DNA of 64,000 nucleotides, taken from assembly GCA_951813545.1 (NCBI GenBank), contig OX638352.1, positions 4,170,835-4,234,834 of the forward strand. The letters run 5' to 3'. Source of the stretch: an uncultured Poribacteria bacterium. Its GTDB lineage: Bacteria; Poribacteria; WGA-4E; WGA-3G. Position 1 is the stretch's first letter. Every line of letters begins with the position of its first letter. The position numbers and the translations under genes are program-made. The notes under the pieces are model-generated. The model was not told where the DNA came from. It did not search any database and was given only the letters and a program-made list of their open reading frames with translations. Of the stretch, positions 17,522 to 24,663 are shown in pieces.

Positions 17522-17612
17522 TTTTCCTTGCGGTTCGATAAGACCAGTTTTGCCGAAAACGATCCACTCCGTATATCCGGTTTCCCGCCCGTTGGTTGGA
17601 CTTCCGGGCTTT
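17522..17612 (-). repeat. Gene-edge repeat with CCGCAAGGAA (family A, copy 1)
   Basis: Minus strand: AAGTCCAACCAACGGGCGGG, then GGATATACGGAG, then a variable part and CGAACCGCAAGGAAAATTAG, about 20 nt before the DUF202 start. The same order of blocks occurs at 23293-23381, 27556-27637 and 53163-53222, each time just upstream of a start codon in the same orientation. Confidence 0.75.
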
Positions 17613-17639
17613 GATCTCCAATAAGGATAGTAAAGAAAG

Positions 17640-17715
17640 ACTCACAGAGCCACAAACCCGGCATCGACTTAACCCGGAACCTGCCTGAAATGGAAGGCAG
17701 CTCAGATCCCCATAA
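17640..17715 (-). repeat. Diverged ATGGACCTC-family repeat (family F, copy 3)
   Basis: On the minus strand CCATTTCAGGCAGGTTCCGG with GGTTAAGTC resembles the second half of the copies at 15879-15933 and 54001-54055. The match is only partial. Confidence 0.45.
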
Positions 17716-17725
17716 TTAAAAAACC

Positions 17726-18055
17726 TTAAAAGAGACTCAAAATGATGATGCCAGCGAGCCATCCGTAAAAAGTCCACAGGCACCTTAACCGCTTTACTGT
17801 CCGCCGATATTCCACCGTGTAGCACGCCGGATTTTGGAAGTAAAGCGTCAGTCGTTTCGGCGTGGACAAGTCAATTTTAGGCGTTAAGATGCTCATCACA
17901 ACGGCACTTATACCAAGAAGCACAATATTGATTGTGGGCAAGATGCTAAGAACCGCCCCAAATGCTGTCCAACACCACTTAGAGACACTATGGGTTGCGT
18001 CAGCCCGTGCCGCGTGGATCAGCAATGCGGATGATATTCTTGTTTCTGGAGCCAT
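17726..18055 (-). CDS. Small two-helix membrane protein, unknown function
   Basis: 109 residues if the ATG at 18055 is right. Two clear hydrophobic helices (AFGAVLSILPTINIVLLGIS with AVVMSIL after it, and WTFYGWLAGIIILSLF at the C-terminus) flank a basic loop (YTVEYRRTVKRLRCLW). I do not recognise a family. The composition looks like a real membrane protein and there is no other gene in this stretch, but the start is unsupported by a good ribosome-binding site (a GGAAAGGAG lies about 26 nt upstream). Confidence 0.5.
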   Translation of the reverse strand: MAPETRISSALLIHAARADATHSVSKWCWTAFGAVLSILPTINIVLLGISAVVMSILTPKIDLSTPKRLTLYFQNPACYTVEYRRTVKRLRCLWTFYGWLAGIIILSLF

Positions 18056-18135
18056 GCGTGATATCCGGATTGGAACGCGAGGCTCTCCTTTCCCGGTCCT
18101 TTACGTTATAGAAACACTTCCGCACACAATACGCG

Positions 18136-18879
18136 TTAGCTCTCGTAACGCAGGTTTTTCCCGTTGTCGGGACCGCTTTGATGCCAAACCCAGACATTAC
18201 GGAAATATGCCTGTTTTTCAGGAGGCAACCCTTCAATCACATGCTTCGGCACTGATGGTTTGTGAAATTGACACCCAACGAAATTATAACAATTGAAGAT
18301 AGCTATCCGCGGTCGATCCGGATTCTGCCACGCAACCCCGGAATGACAAAGGTTTTCCGTAAAGATAATGACGGAACCTGGAGGACAACTGTACGTTTCA
18401 AAGAGCGGTGAATCCATCTGCCGATGGACATCAGGGATTTGGAAGTTTGCTTTGTGACTTCCTGGCAAGAATAACGTGCCTCCCTCACCCGCTTTGACTT
18501 CGTTTAACTCAAAGACCACTCGCGTCAGTGCGGAATATATTTTCCCGCCTCGACACTGGTAATTGAAATTAGGGTTTACATTTCGGACACCACCGTGCGG
18601 TGGGGGACCGCCATTTCCTACTGTGCGATAAGTAAACCAACTGGATTCCATCCGAACTTCTCCGAGAATCTCACGGAGAATGTCAATTACAACAGGATGA
18701 TCGATTAAAAACGAAGCCGTCCCGCCCGGAAATTGCCGTTCGTATGGCGGCAAAGATTCAGGATCTGTTCGAATCGTCTCAATTTGCGTTTTCAGTGCCG
18801 CAATTTCTGAAAGCTTTAAAACTTCAGGAATTAGCAGGTAACCTTTGAGGTCGAAAATAAATTTTTGTTCTTCCGTCAT
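18136..18879 (-). CDS. Phytanoyl-CoA dioxygenase family protein with an HxG iron site
   Basis: 247 residues. The fold is clear from KFIFDLKGYLLIPEVLKLSE at the start, AGEGGTLFLPGSHKANF in the middle and SVIIFTENLCHSGVAW near the end. The distal iron ligand is H179, and R189/R191 follow at the spacing expected for 2-oxoglutarate binding. The position expected for the proximal H-x-D reads H95-G96-G97 (PPPHGGVRNVNPNF): the carboxylate ligand is replaced by glycine. In known Fe(II)/2-oxoglutarate halogenases the same change (HxG or HxA) opens a halide site. Whether this protein halogenates, hydroxylates or is inactive cannot be told from sequence. A sigma-70-like promoter precedes it. Confidence 0.88.
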   Translation of the reverse strand: MTEEQKFIFDLKGYLLIPEVLKLSEIAALKTQIETIRTDPESLPPYERQFPGGTASFLIDHPVVIDILREILGEVRMESSWFTYRTVGNGGPPPHGGVRNVNPNFNYQCRGGKIYSALTRVVFELNEVKAGEGGTLFLPGSHKANFQIPDVHRQMDSPLFETYSCPPGSVIIFTENLCHSGVAWQNPDRPRIAIFNCYNFVGCQFHKPSVPKHVIEGLPPEKQAYFRNVWVWHQSGPDNGKNLRYES

Positions 18880-18921
18880 AGCAAACCTCTCTGAGAAATA
18901 ACACTTCCAATCATATTAATT

Positions 18922-18949
18922 ATTATAGCAAATTTTGGGTTTAATTCAA
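18922..18949 (-). promoter_or_regulatory. Sigma-70-like promoter
   Basis: Minus strand TTGAAT (18949-18944), 16-bp spacer, TATAAT (18927-18922), about 40 nt before the ATG of the HxG oxygenase gene, with GAGAGG as ribosome-binding site. Confidence 0.6.
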
Positions 18950-18972
18950 AACCATTTTTTCGGAAGTACTTT

Positions 18973-18999
18973 AGTACTCAGTTATCAGTTGTCTGTTGA
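18973..18999. repeat. TATCAG-rich dispersed repeat (family D, short copy)
   Basis: CTCAGTTATCAGTTGTCTG resembles the repeats at 34490-34522, 55150-55177 and 59104-59216. Confidence 0.5.
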
Positions 19000-19017
19000 A
19001 AAATAAACAACCTTTGT

Positions 19018-19047
19018 TTGACACTGAAGTATTCTATGTGCTATATT
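19018..19047 (+). promoter_or_regulatory. Sigma-70-like promoter of the CADD-like gene
   Basis: TTGACA (19018-19023), 18-bp spacer, TATATT (19042-19047). It implies a leader of roughly 145 nt before the ATG at 19201. Confidence 0.6.
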
Positions 19048-19071
19048 AAAAGCATGCTATGTACAGCATTT

Positions 19072-19134
19072 TCGGTGCAGCTTGCAAACCGAAAACTTGC
19101 TATTCAAAAGTCGGTGCAGCTTGCAAACCGAAAA
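19072..19134 (+). repeat. Two identical 24-bp hairpin-forming repeats in a leader
   Basis: A 24-bp sequence beginning TCGGTGCAGCTTGCAAACCG is repeated exactly at 19072-19095 and 19111-19134. Each copy can fold, since TCGGT pairs with ACCGA and GCA with TGC. They lie in the predicted 5' leader of the CADD-like gene. A related stretch (AAAACTTGCTAT) recurs at about 38070-38095 in the second LamG gene. Confidence 0.7.
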
Positions 19135-19200
19135 TCGCTGTGTAAGCATCAACATACTGTTGAACTTTATTTTCACAAAAGAAATGGAGTGACCAATTTA

Positions 19201-19791
19201 ATGGATTTCAAACAAGCGTTAGACAGCAAAATCTCGGATTATAACTTACTCAATCATCCCTTTTACCAAGCGTGGAGTGCTGGCGAGCTGCCAGTCGAAG
19301 CCCTACGATCCTATGCGCGAGAGTATGGTGCTTTTATTTCCATGATGCCAGAGGGTTGGGAAACCCTCAATGATACCGAAATCGCAGCGGAAGAAACCGA
19401 ACACATTGATTTGTGGGCTGACTTCGCTGGCGGGCTTGACACGACTGTTACCGAAGCACACATTCCGCAAGTGAAAGCACTGATGGAAACCACAGATGAA
19501 CTGTTTTCGGAACCTGCGACTGCGCTCGGTGCGCTTTATGCATTTGAGGCACAGCAACCAGCAACTGCCCAATCGAAACTCACGGGTTTAAAGGCGTTCT
19601 ACCAACTCCCAAAATCGGTAGAACCTTACTTTGAAACACATTCACACAATGAGCATGAAGCAGAGAAACTGCTTGAGTACATCGGCGCGCTGCCCTCGGA
19701 TTCATACGCCACTGTCGTACAGGCGTGTGAGAAGATGAGTGCTGCCTTGTGGGATGCTCTCACAGGAATTCATGATGCGGAATGCGCATGA
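19201..19791 (+). CDS. CADD-like diiron protein (TenA/PqqC fold), candidate p-aminobenzoate synthase
   Basis: 196 residues from the ATG at 19201, preceded by GGAGTG. The longer frame back to 19018 would only translate the hairpin repeats. Similarity to the chlamydial CADD family is visible along the protein: LLNHPFYQAWSAGELPVEAL, AEETEHIDLWADF, ALYAFEAQQPATAQSKL, HNEHEAEKLLEYI. The Glu/His residues would bind two metals. Chlamydial CADD sacrifices a tyrosine and a lysine to make p-aminobenzoate for folate; the matching residues appear to be Y22 and K126 here. A folate role is inference. The SnoaL-like gene overlaps its 3' end. Confidence 0.82.
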   Translation: MDFKQALDSKISDYNLLNHPFYQAWSAGELPVEALRSYAREYGAFISMMPEGWETLNDTEIAAEETEHIDLWADFAGGLDTTVTEAHIPQVKALMETTDELFSEPATALGALYAFEAQQPATAQSKLTGLKAFYQLPKSVEPYFETHSHNEHEAEKLLEYIGALPSDSYATVVQACEKMSAALWDALTGIHDAECA

Positions 19792-20167
19792 TACGGTGAA
19801 AGCATATTTTGACGCACTTATTGCTGGAGATGCTGAAACCCTCGTTGCAATGATGCTCCCCGCGGTCTACTACGTCAAGATCGGTACCGATACTGACGAA
19901 GTTGTTGAGGGGAGCGCGGGGCTCGCGACGTATTATCAAAACCACGTCGCGAGCACAGAGGATTTCAGCATTAAGTTTATCAATCTTGACATCCAAGAAC
20001 GGGACGCTGTCGCGTGGTTCTACACACGTCAGGTCTGGCGACTCAAGTGGCAAGGTACACCAGAGGAATTCGTGATGCGGATGACGGGGGTCTTGGAAAA
20101 GACTGACGAGTCGTGGAAATTTGCGCAGATCCACGCCTCAATTGGTGTATCAACAACGGAGGACTAA
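19772..20167 (+). CDS. SnoaL/NTF2-like protein
   Basis: 131 residues from ATG 19772 (a second ATG follows at 19775; AGGAA lies upstream). The cone-shaped NTF2 fold is suggested by DTVKAYFDALIAGDAETLVA, EGSAGLATYYQNHVASTEDF, AVAWFYTRQVWRLKW and TGVLEKTDESWKFAQIHASI. Proteins of this type are small-molecule isomerases, hydrolases or binding proteins; no catalytic pair can be assigned. It overlaps the end of the CADD-like gene by 20 bp and is followed closely by the antitoxin gene, so all three may share a transcript. Confidence 0.82.
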   Translation: MMRNAHDTVKAYFDALIAGDAETLVAMMLPAVYYVKIGTDTDEVVEGSAGLATYYQNHVASTEDFSIKFINLDIQERDAVAWFYTRQVWRLKWQGTPEEFVMRMTGVLEKTDESWKFAQIHASIGVSTTED

Positions 20168-20169
20168 TT

Positions 20170-20451
20170 GTGATAACTCTTTCTAAAGAAATTCAACAAG
20201 CGATCAAGGATTCTCAGGAGACACCTGTACGGTTAGTGGATCCAGAAACAAATGTGGAGTATGTTGTGTTATCTGTTGAAACGTTTGAACGGATGCGAAA
20301 AGGGGTATACTACGACGACGGTCCAATAACAGAAGAGGAACAAACAGCCTTACTCGTTGAAATGGGACTCAGTATTGGTTGGGATGACCCAGAGATGGAC
20401 GTTTACAACGACATGGTTCCACGGAGGGATGATGAGAGTTCAACGCGGTGA
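20170..20451 (+). CDS. Antitoxin of a MazEF-type toxin-antitoxin pair
   Basis: 93 residues starting at a GTG (20170) with a strong GGAGGA site eight bases upstream; the upstream ATG frame would overlap the SnoaL-like gene. The N-terminus (ITLSKEIQQAI, TPVRLVDPETNVEYVVLSVE) and the tail (GPITEEEQTALLVEMGLSIG, WDDPEMDVYNDM) match small antitoxins often found before PemK/MazF genes. It should bind and neutralise the toxin and repress its own promoter. The 3' end overlaps the toxin start by 20 bp. Confidence 0.8.
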   Translation: MITLSKEIQQAIKDSQETPVRLVDPETNVEYVVLSVETFERMRKGVYYDDGPITEEEQTALLVEMGLSIGWDDPEMDVYNDMVPRRDDESSTR

Positions 20452-20791
20452 CATAGTTCTGGTGGATTTCCCTTATAGCAACCACACGGGTAGCAAAATG
20501 CGACCAGCACTTGTTGTGCAATCGGACGTATGGAATCAGAGGCTTAACACTACGATGCTTGCAGGTATCACGAGTAACTTGCATCGGAGAGTTGGAGCTC
20601 CAACGCAGTATTTTATTGATCTTGAGACGACTGACGGACAACAAAGCGGACTTCATTTTAATTCTGTCGTTCGATGTGACAAACTAATTACATCGAATCA
20701 ATCCCGAATTCAGGGCATCATCGGCAGACCCTCTGAGGCTTCAATGGCGGAAATAGACACTTGCCTGAAAGCCGCATTAGGCATTCCGTAA
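20432..20791 (+). CDS. MazF/PemK-family toxin endoribonuclease
   Basis: 119 residues from ATG 20432; a GGAGG lies just upstream, and the ATG at 20429 is too close to it. Family motifs are present: VQRGDIVLVDFPYSNHTGSK at the start, RPALVVQSDV, and LITSNQSRIQGIIGRPSEAS near the end. MazF toxins cut mRNA at short sequence motifs under stress. The overlap with the antitoxin frame gives the usual antitoxin-first order. Confidence 0.9.
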   Translation: MRVQRGDIVLVDFPYSNHTGSKMRPALVVQSDVWNQRLNTTMLAGITSNLHRRVGAPTQYFIDLETTDGQQSGLHFNSVVRCDKLITSNQSRIQGIIGRPSEASMAEIDTCLKAALGIP

Positions 20792-20828
20792 ACGATGTTA
20801 TCAAGGCCTTTTTGTAACGGAGAAACCC

Positions 20829-21524
20829 TTGCAAATTTCAACTATCTCTTTTGATGGCGACATGACCTTGTGGGATTTTCGGAAGGTGATGCGGCATTCA
20901 CTCAAGCACACATTGGTGGAGCTGCGAAGACGGGTTCCAACAGCGCGTGTTTTAGAACTTACAATCGACGAAATGATTGCGATTCGGGAGCAATTTGCTG
21001 AAGAGGTAAAGGGCAAAATTTGGAACCTTGAAGAAATCAGGTTGCGTGCATTTGAGAGAACACTTGAACATGTCGGTTGCCCAGAGAAAGAACTCGCAGC
21101 CCATCTGAATACGATATATCGGAAACACCGTTTTGAAGATATAGAGCTGTATCCTGATGTCATTCCAACCTTTGACGCTTTGGCACGGCATTTCAAGTTG
21201 GGATTGCTCTCAAACGGAAATACCTACCCTGAACGCTGTGGACTTGAAGGATATTTCACCTTTGTTGTCTTTTCCCAAGATGTACAGGTTGAGAAACCGG
21301 ATCCAAGAATTTTTGAGATAACTGCCCAGCGAGCGGGTTGTGAACTTGCACAACTGCTCCATGTAGGAGATTCCCTTGAAACCGATATTGCAGGCGCACG
21401 GAATGCAGGCGTGCCTTCTGTCTGGCTCAACCGAGAAGGCGTGCCGAATGATACAGAAACCCAAGCCGACTACGAAGTGGCTTCGTTGACCGAAATTCCC
21501 GCAATTTTAGGTTTGGATGGATAA
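20829..21524 (+). CDS. HAD-superfamily hydrolase
   Basis: 231 residues from a TTG at 20829 with GGAG six bases before it. All four HAD motifs are readable: motif I FDGDMTLWDF with the nucleophile Asp, motif II LLSNGN, motif III lysine in VQVEKPDPRIFE, and motif IV HVGDSLETDIAGARNAGVPS. The helical insertion after motif I is the C1 cap typical of small phosphatases. It should dephosphorylate a small metabolite in the cytoplasm; the substrate is unknown. Confidence 0.9.
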   Translation: MQISTISFDGDMTLWDFRKVMRHSLKHTLVELRRRVPTARVLELTIDEMIAIREQFAEEVKGKIWNLEEIRLRAFERTLEHVGCPEKELAAHLNTIYRKHRFEDIELYPDVIPTFDALARHFKLGLLSNGNTYPERCGLEGYFTFVVFSQDVQVEKPDPRIFEITAQRAGCELAQLLHVGDSLETDIAGARNAGVPSVWLNREGVPNDTETQADYEVASLTEIPAILGLDG

Positions 21525-21629
21525 TAAGGAGATTCACGTTTGGTGTTATTGTATAATGTTCTCTCTGTAGTCTTGTAAGGGCAATCGGTTTGTAGAACAT
21601 TTCAAGCGTCTAAAAAGCCCGAAAGTATA

Positions 21630-21659
21630 TTGCATAAAACTCCTCCTTTATGCTATCAT
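21630..21659 (+). promoter_or_regulatory. Promoter close to the FGE-like start (leaderless type)
   Basis: TTGCAT (21630-21635), 18-bp spacer, TATCAT (21654-21659), then eight bases and ATG at 21668. No ribosome-binding site fits between. Confidence 0.5.
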
Positions 21660-21667
21660 AAGTAAAC

Positions 21668-22567
21668 ATGGAGCACACGAACGGCGTTACAATAAAAAAC
21701 ATCGTAGATATCACGAAACCAAAGGAATCTCGGATTGCACTCGTAGAAAGCAATACGCCGGATGCCTTCCAGAAGCTCTGTCGAGACTACTGGACGTGGC
21801 ATTTCGACGAATCGCTATCCGATGTCGCCCGGTTGTTGCTAAACACTGAACTTGGTTGGGAGGCGATGCCGCAGCTCACAACACCACCCGTCGGTGAAGT
21901 GATCTCCCCTCTCGGTTATGCATTGGCGCACGACGATAACAACATCCACGATGCCGCGCTACAAGTATTAGATGCGACCATTCATATTCCTGCGGGGACA
22001 GCCTGTATCGGCGAAGAAGGCGCGCCCTTGGAAATGGGCGGATTTGAACTCGGAGTCTATCCTGTAACGAATGCCCAGTATCAACGATTCATTCAAGAGA
22101 CTGGACATACACCACCGCAGGATTGGACAGATGGCACCTATCCAGTAAACAGAGGCGATCATCCTGTTGTTTGGGTTACGTGTGAAGATGCAGAGACTTA
22201 TGCTCGTTATGCCGGTGGCAGGCTGCCAACATTTCCAGAATGGCAATACGCCGCACGTGGTGCTGATGATAGACTTTTTCCGTGGGGTTATGAAATTGAC
22301 AAACCGCGGTGTAACACCGCAGAACTCGGTGCGGGGACGACAACCCCAGTCATTAGTTTCAGGGATGGCATAAGTCCGTTCGGTTGCTACGATATGTTAG
22401 GCAATGTCTGGGAATGGACGGACACAACTTACGATGATGAAGGCAATTTCCGAGTGGCATGTGGTGGGGCATGGTATTACAATCACGACTATAGCACTTG
22501 CACCAGTTACGACTTTTTTAGCAATGGATATGCGGAGTTTGTTATTGGATTCCGCGTTGCGTTTTAA
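21668..22567 (+). CDS. Formylglycine-generating-enzyme-like (SUMF1) protein
   Basis: 299 residues. Residues 1-115 are not recognised. The rest is a SUMF1 domain: FELGVYPVTNAQYQRFIQET, HPVVWVTCEDAETYARYAGG, GRLPTFPEWQYAARGADDRL, CYDMLGNVWEWTD, and the ending VIGFRVAF. True formylglycine-generating enzymes use a pair of cysteines five residues apart in the last region. Here C278 (STCTSYDFF) matches the second, but the first is replaced (H273). It is therefore more likely a binding or regulatory SUMF1 member, like those in ergothioneine-type or diversity-generating systems. No sulfatase gene is nearby. Confidence 0.85.
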   Translation: MEHTNGVTIKNIVDITKPKESRIALVESNTPDAFQKLCRDYWTWHFDESLSDVARLLLNTELGWEAMPQLTTPPVGEVISPLGYALAHDDNNIHDAALQVLDATIHIPAGTACIGEEGAPLEMGGFELGVYPVTNAQYQRFIQETGHTPPQDWTDGTYPVNRGDHPVVWVTCEDAETYARYAGGRLPTFPEWQYAARGADDRLFPWGYEIDKPRCNTAELGAGTTTPVISFRDGISPFGCYDMLGNVWEWTDTTYDDEGNFRVACGGAWYYNHDYSTCTSYDFFSNGYAEFVIGFRVAF

Positions 22568-22597
22568 TGCTATACAGTTCTTATACGGTAAAAACAG

Positions 22598-23155
22598 ATG
22601 AAAGAGAAAAAAAATGATACAGAACGTGCCTTAACACCTGACGATTCTGCGGTGTCCTCAAACGAGACACAAAAAGAACTCATTCAGCGCGGACGCGTTG
22701 ACATTCACACGCATCAGACCGCAGCGAAGCACTTGAAGCAGGGGGCGGATGCTTTAAACGTCCGAAATTACGTGAAAGCGATTGAAGAATTTCAGCAGGT
22801 AATTCAACATAATCGCGAATCGGCTGAGGCACATTTCCATCTCGGTTTGGCGCATTTCATGCTAGGGGATTATGAAAAAGCAATAGATGCCTACAAGATG
22901 GCGATAGCGTGCGAACCGAGCGAAGCCATGGCGCACCTCAATCTTGCCGCGACCTATCGTTTGCTCAAGCGTTACGACGAGGCTATTGACGTTTATACAC
23001 GTGCCATCCGCTTTATACCGAGTCACCCTGAGCTGCATTCTGAACTTGGGGCAGTCTATACATTTCAAGGCAAGCGAAGTGAAGCAGTTGGCGCATACAA
23101 AACAGCGATGCGCCTTAAGTTGAAACTTCAATCGGATTTTGACCAGAACGCGTAA
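22598..23155 (+). CDS. TPR-repeat protein
   Basis: 185 residues. After a polar, charged start, four tetratricopeptide repeats fill residues about 45-175: GADALNVRNYVKAIEEFQQV, AHFHLGLAHFMLGDYEKAID, AHLNLAATYRLLKRYDEAID and LHSELGAVYTFQGKRSEAVG. No signal peptide or membrane segment is present, so a cytoplasmic protein-binding role is likely. It follows the FGE-like gene by 30 bp and precedes the repeat-rich leader of the sigma-factor gene. Confidence 0.87.
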   Translation: MKEKKNDTERALTPDDSAVSSNETQKELIQRGRVDIHTHQTAAKHLKQGADALNVRNYVKAIEEFQQVIQHNRESAEAHFHLGLAHFMLGDYEKAIDAYKMAIACEPSEAMAHLNLAATYRLLKRYDEAIDVYTRAIRFIPSHPELHSELGAVYTFQGKRSEAVGAYKTAMRLKLKLQSDFDQNA

Positions 23156-23159
23156 ACCA

Positions 23160-23190
23160 AATCGGGGTCCCCACCCTTTACTGGGAAGGG
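23160..23190. repeat. GTCCCCACCC repeat (family C, copy 2)
   Basis: AATCGGGGTCCCCACCC, then TTACTGGGAAGGG: the inverted form of the 858-888 segment, directly after the TPR stop codon. Confidence 0.75.
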
Positions 23191-23202
23191 GAGGACTGGC
23201 TG

Positions 23203-23396
23203 CGTCTACGGTGAAATGACTCAGCGCAAATCGTGCCTAAACGAACCGCAAGGAACATTAGAAAGATATTGTTTCATCGGGTTTTAACTAGAGAGCGTAA
23301 GCCCAACCATCGGGCGGGCTGAGTCTACGGAGAGATGACTCAGCGCAAATCGTGCCTAAACGAACCGCAAGGAACATTAAAAAGATGTTTGTTTCA
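23203..23396 (+). repeat. Direct duplication of about 73 bp around the sigma-factor start
   Basis: GTCTACGGTGAAATGACTCA through CGAACCGCAAGGAACATTAG (23203-23274) is repeated nearly perfectly at 23323-23396, 120 bp further on. The second copy contains the start codon and first codons of the sigma-factor gene; the first has ATATTGTTTCA where the second has ATGTTTGTTTCA. Both hold the CCGCAAGGAA block of family A (copy 2, about 23293-23381). Confidence 0.85.
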
Positions 23397-23987
23397 GACG
23401 AAGATTTGATGGTCAAATGTGGTAAAGGAGATATGAGTGCCTTCGAGTTGTTGGTGCGGCGATATCAAAACCCTTTGATTAACTACATTCACCGTTCTAT
23501 TGACGATTATCAACGCGCCGAAGACCTCTCCCAAGAAACGTTCCTTCGGGTCTTCAAAAGTGCAAGCCGTTATGAGCCAACGGCATCCTTCAAAAGTTGG
23601 CTTTATACGATCGCTACTAATTTGTGCCGAAACGAGATTCGGAATCGCGCTCGCCGAAATACCTGTTTTCTCGAGGACCTTGCAGAAGAAGGCGAAGATG
23701 TTTATCATACCGACATCATGCGAGATACCCGCTATCTGCCGGACTTACTCTTGGAGAAAAAAGAACAGAAACAGATTATCCGCAAAGCACTCGCGCAGTT
23801 ACCAGAAAATCAACGCGTGGCACTAACGCTCGTTACATATCAAGACTTACGATATGAAGAAGTTGCGAAAATTCTTGGCTGTTCCATAGGGGCTGTGAAA
23901 GCATTGATTCACCGCGCGCGACAAAAAATGAAAAAACTGCTCATCAAAGCGGGAATAGGGGAGGAGAACACCGATGCGAAAATATAA
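23385..23987 (+). CDS. ECF-type RNA polymerase sigma factor
   Basis: 200 residues from ATG 23385, chosen because the AAGGAA block lies just upstream and the 11 extra residues of the longer frame come from a repeat. Region 2 is clear (SAFELLVRRYQNPLINYIHR, YQRAEDLSQETFLRVFKSAS, SWLYTIATNLCRNEIRNRAR), and region 4 follows (LPENQRVALTLVTYQDLRYE, ILGCSIGAVKALIHRARQKM). It should direct RNA polymerase to a small regulon, held in check by the anti-sigma factor whose gene overlaps its last 14 bp. Its leader contains a direct duplication. Confidence 0.95.
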   Translation: MFVSDEDLMVKCGKGDMSAFELLVRRYQNPLINYIHRSIDDYQRAEDLSQETFLRVFKSASRYEPTASFKSWLYTIATNLCRNEIRNRARRNTCFLEDLAEEGEDVYHTDIMRDTRYLPDLLLEKKEQKQIIRKALAQLPENQRVALTLVTYQDLRYEEVAKILGCSIGAVKALIHRARQKMKKLLIKAGIGEENTDAKI

Positions 23988-24576
23988 ACAGACCGAATTC
24001 CCATCCGTGTACAGTTCGGAATGCGAGGTACAATTTACGAGTCCAGATGAACTTTCAGCTTACATAGATAAAGAATTACCAGCATGGAAACGCCATCTCA
24101 TCCGGCGACATCTCAAAAAGTGTGTTCCTTGTGCCAATCAGCTCCAGCGGTTGCAACAGACCGATAACTTCCTACGCCACGGTGGCGAAGTCGAAGTTTC
24201 TGATGACTTCTTAGGCAGCGTAATGAACCGTGTGTCAGAGATAAAAGAAGATAAAAAACAGCACGCTTCGCTCTGGTCCCGCGTCGAGCGATTCATTGAG
24301 GCATCGCTCGGGTGGGTGCAACACGGCTCAACACTGACGGACAAGCTTCGCTACAATATTCGGACACGCAGCCCAGTTTACATATTTGTATTGACCCTCG
24401 TTGTTTTTACGATGGTAGGAGCAACACTTTATCAACCCTTCAGTGACAGGTTTGGACAGTCGATGCACGCATTGAAGGAATCGCATGAACTGGATGGTGA
24501 AAAGTTAATCTCCTTTGAGGTTATTCAGCACGAACCGCCTAAACGTTTACTGACAACCTATCTTCAGCGGAAGTAA
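23974..24576 (+). CDS. Membrane-spanning zinc-finger anti-sigma factor
   Basis: 200 residues. The anti-sigma zinc motif H-x3-C-x2-C is visible near residue 45 (HLKKCVPC) after ELSAYIDKELPAW. A single membrane helix around 130-150 (VYIFVLTLVVFTMVGATLY) puts the C-terminal 50 residues outside the cytoplasm. The frame overlaps the sigma gene by 14 bp, the normal arrangement for a sigma/anti-sigma pair. It should hold the sigma factor at the membrane until an envelope signal releases it. Confidence 0.92.
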   Translation: MRKYKQTEFPSVYSSECEVQFTSPDELSAYIDKELPAWKRHLIRRHLKKCVPCANQLQRLQQTDNFLRHGGEVEVSDDFLGSVMNRVSEIKEDKKQHASLWSRVERFIEASLGWVQHGSTLTDKLRYNIRTRSPVYIFVLTLVVFTMVGATLYQPFSDRFGQSMHALKESHELDGEKLISFEVIQHEPPKRLLTTYLQRK

Positions 24577-24663
24577 GCTACGTTTTCAGGAAGCGTTCCA
24601 ATCTGTTTGCCATAGTTCCTGTGCCTTAGTGCTTCCGTAATACTTTGTGGTAGGACTTGTAAA

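Noticed and set aside
19072..19134. Possible CRISPR array
   Set aside because: Only two repeat units with a 15-bp spacer, no cas genes, and the units fold as hairpins in a gene leader.
24577..24663. Possible small RNA between the anti-sigma and VWA genes
   Set aside because: No promoter, no stable hairpin and no terminator were seen in the 87 bp.
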